NCBI GenBank assembly: GCA_040901775.1
Contig: JBBDYF010000247.1
Location: forward strand, 1 to 14,584
Direction of reading: 5' to 3'
DNA: 14,584 bases
Source of the DNA: CAYLLN01 sp040901775
GTDB taxonomy: Bacteria > Planctomycetota > Planctomycetia > Pirellulales > Pirellulaceae
This document shows positions 12,893-14,584 of this stretch, piece after piece. Each line of letters begins with the position of its first letter. The first letter of the stretch is position 1. Below the pieces are notes generated by a model. It saw only the letters and a list, made by a program, of their open reading frames with translations. It was not told the origin of the DNA and searched no databases. Both the position numbers and the translations under genes were made by a program.

Positions 12893-13768
12893 TCAGAACA
12901 AGCTTTCGTCCGCCTCGCGCCCCAGCAAAAGCTTCACCCGCGCCCGATCGAGCTTGGCCTCGGCGTTTCGACCCAGTTTGTCGAGCACCAAGGCGCGATG
13001 ATAGCGGACGACGGCAACGCCTTGCTTTGCCAACTCAATCTCATTTTGCCATCCCTCGGGATATTCAAGCCGGCGCTCGAGGGGCGCTATCGGCTTTTGC
13101 AGTTCGCGGTAGGTGCGCTCCATACCGCGGAGGGCCAAGTCGATGTCGGCGAAGGCCGCGTCGTATTTTTCCAGGCGATAGAGCAAAAAGCCGCGGGTGT
13201 CGAGCATGGCGTGGTTCGCGGGTGCCATCGCCAGCGCCTCGTTGATTTCCTGAAGCCCTTCGTCCAGTTCCACGTTGGCCACCGTCCGGGCATAAGCCAG
13301 TCCATTGAGCGCCTGCGTTCGCTGCGGCCTGCCCGACGAGAGGCTGAGCCGATCGATCACTTTCAGGTCGGCAATGGCCGCGGCGTGTTCGCCCATATGC
13401 TGATAGACTTGCGAACGCGCCGTCAGCACCGTGGCACTTTCGGGAACCAGTTCGTTCGCCCGGTTGCAGTCGGCCAGTGCAACGGCATAGTTGCCCGCCT
13501 GCATCTGACGAAATGCCCGCCGAACCAGCAATTCCGGATCGTTGGGATTCCAGGCAAAAGCCTGCTCGAAGTGTTGGTCGGCCAATTCGGGATGCCCCGC
13601 GTCCTGGTCTTCGATGGCCGCCGCCAGATACCACCGCGAAACTTCCACGGGCGCGTCGAGATACGCGCACGGCCCGATCAACGCCGCGAGCAAAATCCAG
13701 ATCAAGAGCCGCGACGAGCGCGGGCGGGCCGGCGGGGAAGAGCCGTTTCGTGGGATATCGCCAGGCAT
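12893..13768 (-). CDS. Membrane-anchored TPR protein
   Basis: A 291-residue protein with a short basic N-terminus, one hydrophobic segment (about 20-37, LLIWILLAALIGPCAYL) and a helical body of tetratricopeptide repeats, for example ELADQHFEQAFAWNPNDPELLVRRA, then QAGNYAVALADCNRANELVPES, GEHAAAIADL, and LEKYDAAFADIDLAL. TPR proteins scaffold protein-protein contacts; the body is probably on the outer face of the membrane. The C-terminal part (RRLEYPEGWQNEIELAKQG, VVRYHRALVLDKLGRNAEAK) looks like a further repeat pair. I used the ATG at 13768; a GTG three codons upstream (13777) is an alternative, and neither has a strong Shine-Dalgarno. It lies about 100 bases downstream of another TPR gene on the same strand, and the two are probably an operon. 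The stop is followed immediately by the 28-bp repeat. Confidence 0.85.
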   Translation of the reverse strand: MPGDIPRNGSSPPARPRSSRLLIWILLAALIGPCAYLDAPVEVSRWYLAAAIEDQDAGHPELADQHFEQAFAWNPNDPELLVRRAFRQMQAGNYAVALADCNRANELVPESATVLTARSQVYQHMGEHAAAIADLKVIDRLSLSSGRPQRTQALNGLAYARTVANVELDEGLQEINEALAMAPANHAMLDTRGFLLYRLEKYDAAFADIDLALRGMERTYRELQKPIAPLERRLEYPEGWQNEIELAKQGVAVVRYHRALVLDKLGRNAEAKLDRARVKLLLGREADESLF

Positions 13769-13867
13769 GGCGGACACTAGGTAAACGAGTAAACGCTCGC
13801 GCGCAAACTTCCAGCTTAACCCAAACTGCTCCTGGGGAAAGCTCTGGCGGCTGTCTTACCATGAATG

Positions 13868-14584
13868 CTACTGCTTCGCTTTCTCGCCGGCTCGCAGGCG
13901 CTCGGCATGAACGTGGGCCACATCCCACATGTAGTGGCCGATCTTGTGCTGCTCGGCTTGGAAAATGTGCTCTTTCGCCTGCTCGGCCCGGTCCGCCGTC
14001 GCGTGCCACAATCCCAGGTACAGATGCGTGTAGAAAAGTCGCGTGTTCAATTCGTCCTTGGTGGGATTGCCGGCGAGGGCCGCCTTTTCGACTTCTTCCG
14101 GCTGGAGCTGGCCGCGATAAAGCCCGAAGATCTGCATCATGGGAACGCGGGGATCGTTTTCGATCGGCAGCATGTTCGCCTGGGCCTTTTCGACCCCCTC
14201 GGCCCGGGCGACGCACAGATACCGCCAGACGCTGTTTTCCACGTCCTGATCGTGAAAGGTTCGATACAGTTTGAACTGTTCGGCCCCCTTCGCGAATTCG
14301 CCCGCATAGTAGTACGCGATGCCTCGTTCCCACTGCCGCGACTTGGCGTCGGGATTTAGCTCGACGTACTTGTCCAGGTCGGCCACGGCCTGTGCGATCT
14401 GGCCGGCGCAGAAATTCTCGCGGCCGCGGCGGTAGTAGGCTTCGGCCCGCGCGGGATTTTTCGCGATGATCTCGGTCAGCAGCTCGATCGCTCGGTCGTG
14501 CTCGCGACGCTGCTCGGCCCGAGCGGCTTGCTGGGCCGGCGTTGCCGCTGGCTCTTGAGCCGTGGAGGCCGAGCCACAAGCTAT
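13868..14584 (-). CDS. TPR-containing putative lipoprotein (5' end outside window)
   Basis: The visible 238 residues run off the right edge without a stop, so the start is missing. The first visible residues on the minus strand are IACGSASTAQEP. The I-A-C would fit the end of a lipobox, with Cys as the lipidated residue, followed by a Gln/Ala/Pro-rich linker. TPR-like repeats follow: HDRAIELLTEIIAKNPARAEAYYRRG, then the next unit through QIAQAVADLDKYVELNPD, and GIAYYYAGEFAKGAEQF. The C-terminal half (LYRTFHDQDVENSVWRYLCVARAEG, then PRVPMMQIFGLYRGQ and THLYLGLWHATA) resembles the C-terminal region of NlpI-like lipoproteins, a weak comparison from memory. It ends GEKAKQ. The next TPR gene starts about 100 bases downstream. 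Confidence 0.85.
   Translation of the reverse strand: MACGSASTAQEPAATPAQQAARAEQRREHDRAIELLTEIIAKNPARAEAYYRRGRENFCAGQIAQAVADLDKYVELNPDAKSRQWERGIAYYYAGEFAKGAEQFKLYRTFHDQDVENSVWRYLCVARAEGVEKAQANMLPIENDPRVPMMQIFGLYRGQLQPEEVEKAALAGNPTKDELNTRLFYTHLYLGLWHATADRAEQAKEHIFQAEQHKIGHYMWDVAHVHAERLRAGEKAKQ

Noticed and set aside
12830..13780. Long plus-strand frame (316 codons) opposite the membrane TPR gene
   Set aside because: It is the complement of a clear TPR gene with repeat periodicity and a membrane anchor. The plus frame starts inside the 28-bp repeat and has no recognisable family.

Overview
The window reads as GC-rich chromosomal DNA from a planctomycete, most likely Pirellulales-like. The main clues are a Tat-exported DUF1501 protein, a very large secreted protein with a PVC-type beta-propeller dehydrogenase domain and a C-terminal CxxCH haem domain, an ECF sigma/anti-sigma pair and several secreted proteins with no clear function. 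Intergenic repeats and NPTRxRGT-encoding repeats of a kind I associate with this order point the same way. The assignment is inferred from gene content, because the window holds no rRNA or marker tree.

Layout. Positions 1-1005 are non-coding: hairpins, a good candidate bidirectional terminator (623-671) and a sigma70-like promoter (817-846) ahead of the DUF1501 gene (1006-2388, +). Positions 2389-2898 are a repeat-rich graveyard holding a decayed IS110-family transposase remnant (about 2573-2746, -). A hybrid REC-PAS-HisKA-HATPase-REC histidine kinase follows (2899-4818, +). It converges with a guanine-deaminase-like gene (4852-5334, -). A broken, unidentified reading frame lies upstream of that gene (5368-5618, -), and a small hypothetical gene follows (5817-6044, +).

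A 392-base structured leader precedes lpxA (6437-7297, +; GTG start), the first acyltransferase of lipid A synthesis. The giant secreted PVC dehydrogenase/HEAT/cytochrome c gene follows (7396-10380, +). Nearly touching its 3' end is a small secreted planctomycete-type protein on the opposite strand (10389-10790, -), with a G-rich 16-bp tandem repeat upstream.

The right third is all minus strand. An ECF sigma factor (11930-12598) and its membrane-bound putative anti-sigma partner (11114-11923) form a tight two-gene operon. A palindromic 28-bp tandem repeat (12821-12890) separates them from a pair of TPR genes: a membrane-anchored one (12893-13768) and a putative lipoprotein cut by the window edge (13868-14584).

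Functionally, most genes concern the cell envelope: lipid A, exported enzymes, envelope-anchored TPR proteins, and signalling through an ECF switch and a hybrid kinase. I found no phage, CRISPR, toxin-antitoxin or biosynthetic cluster. The most unusual content is in the repeats, the relics and the structured intergenic RNA candidates. I did not find a convincing new multi-gene system.
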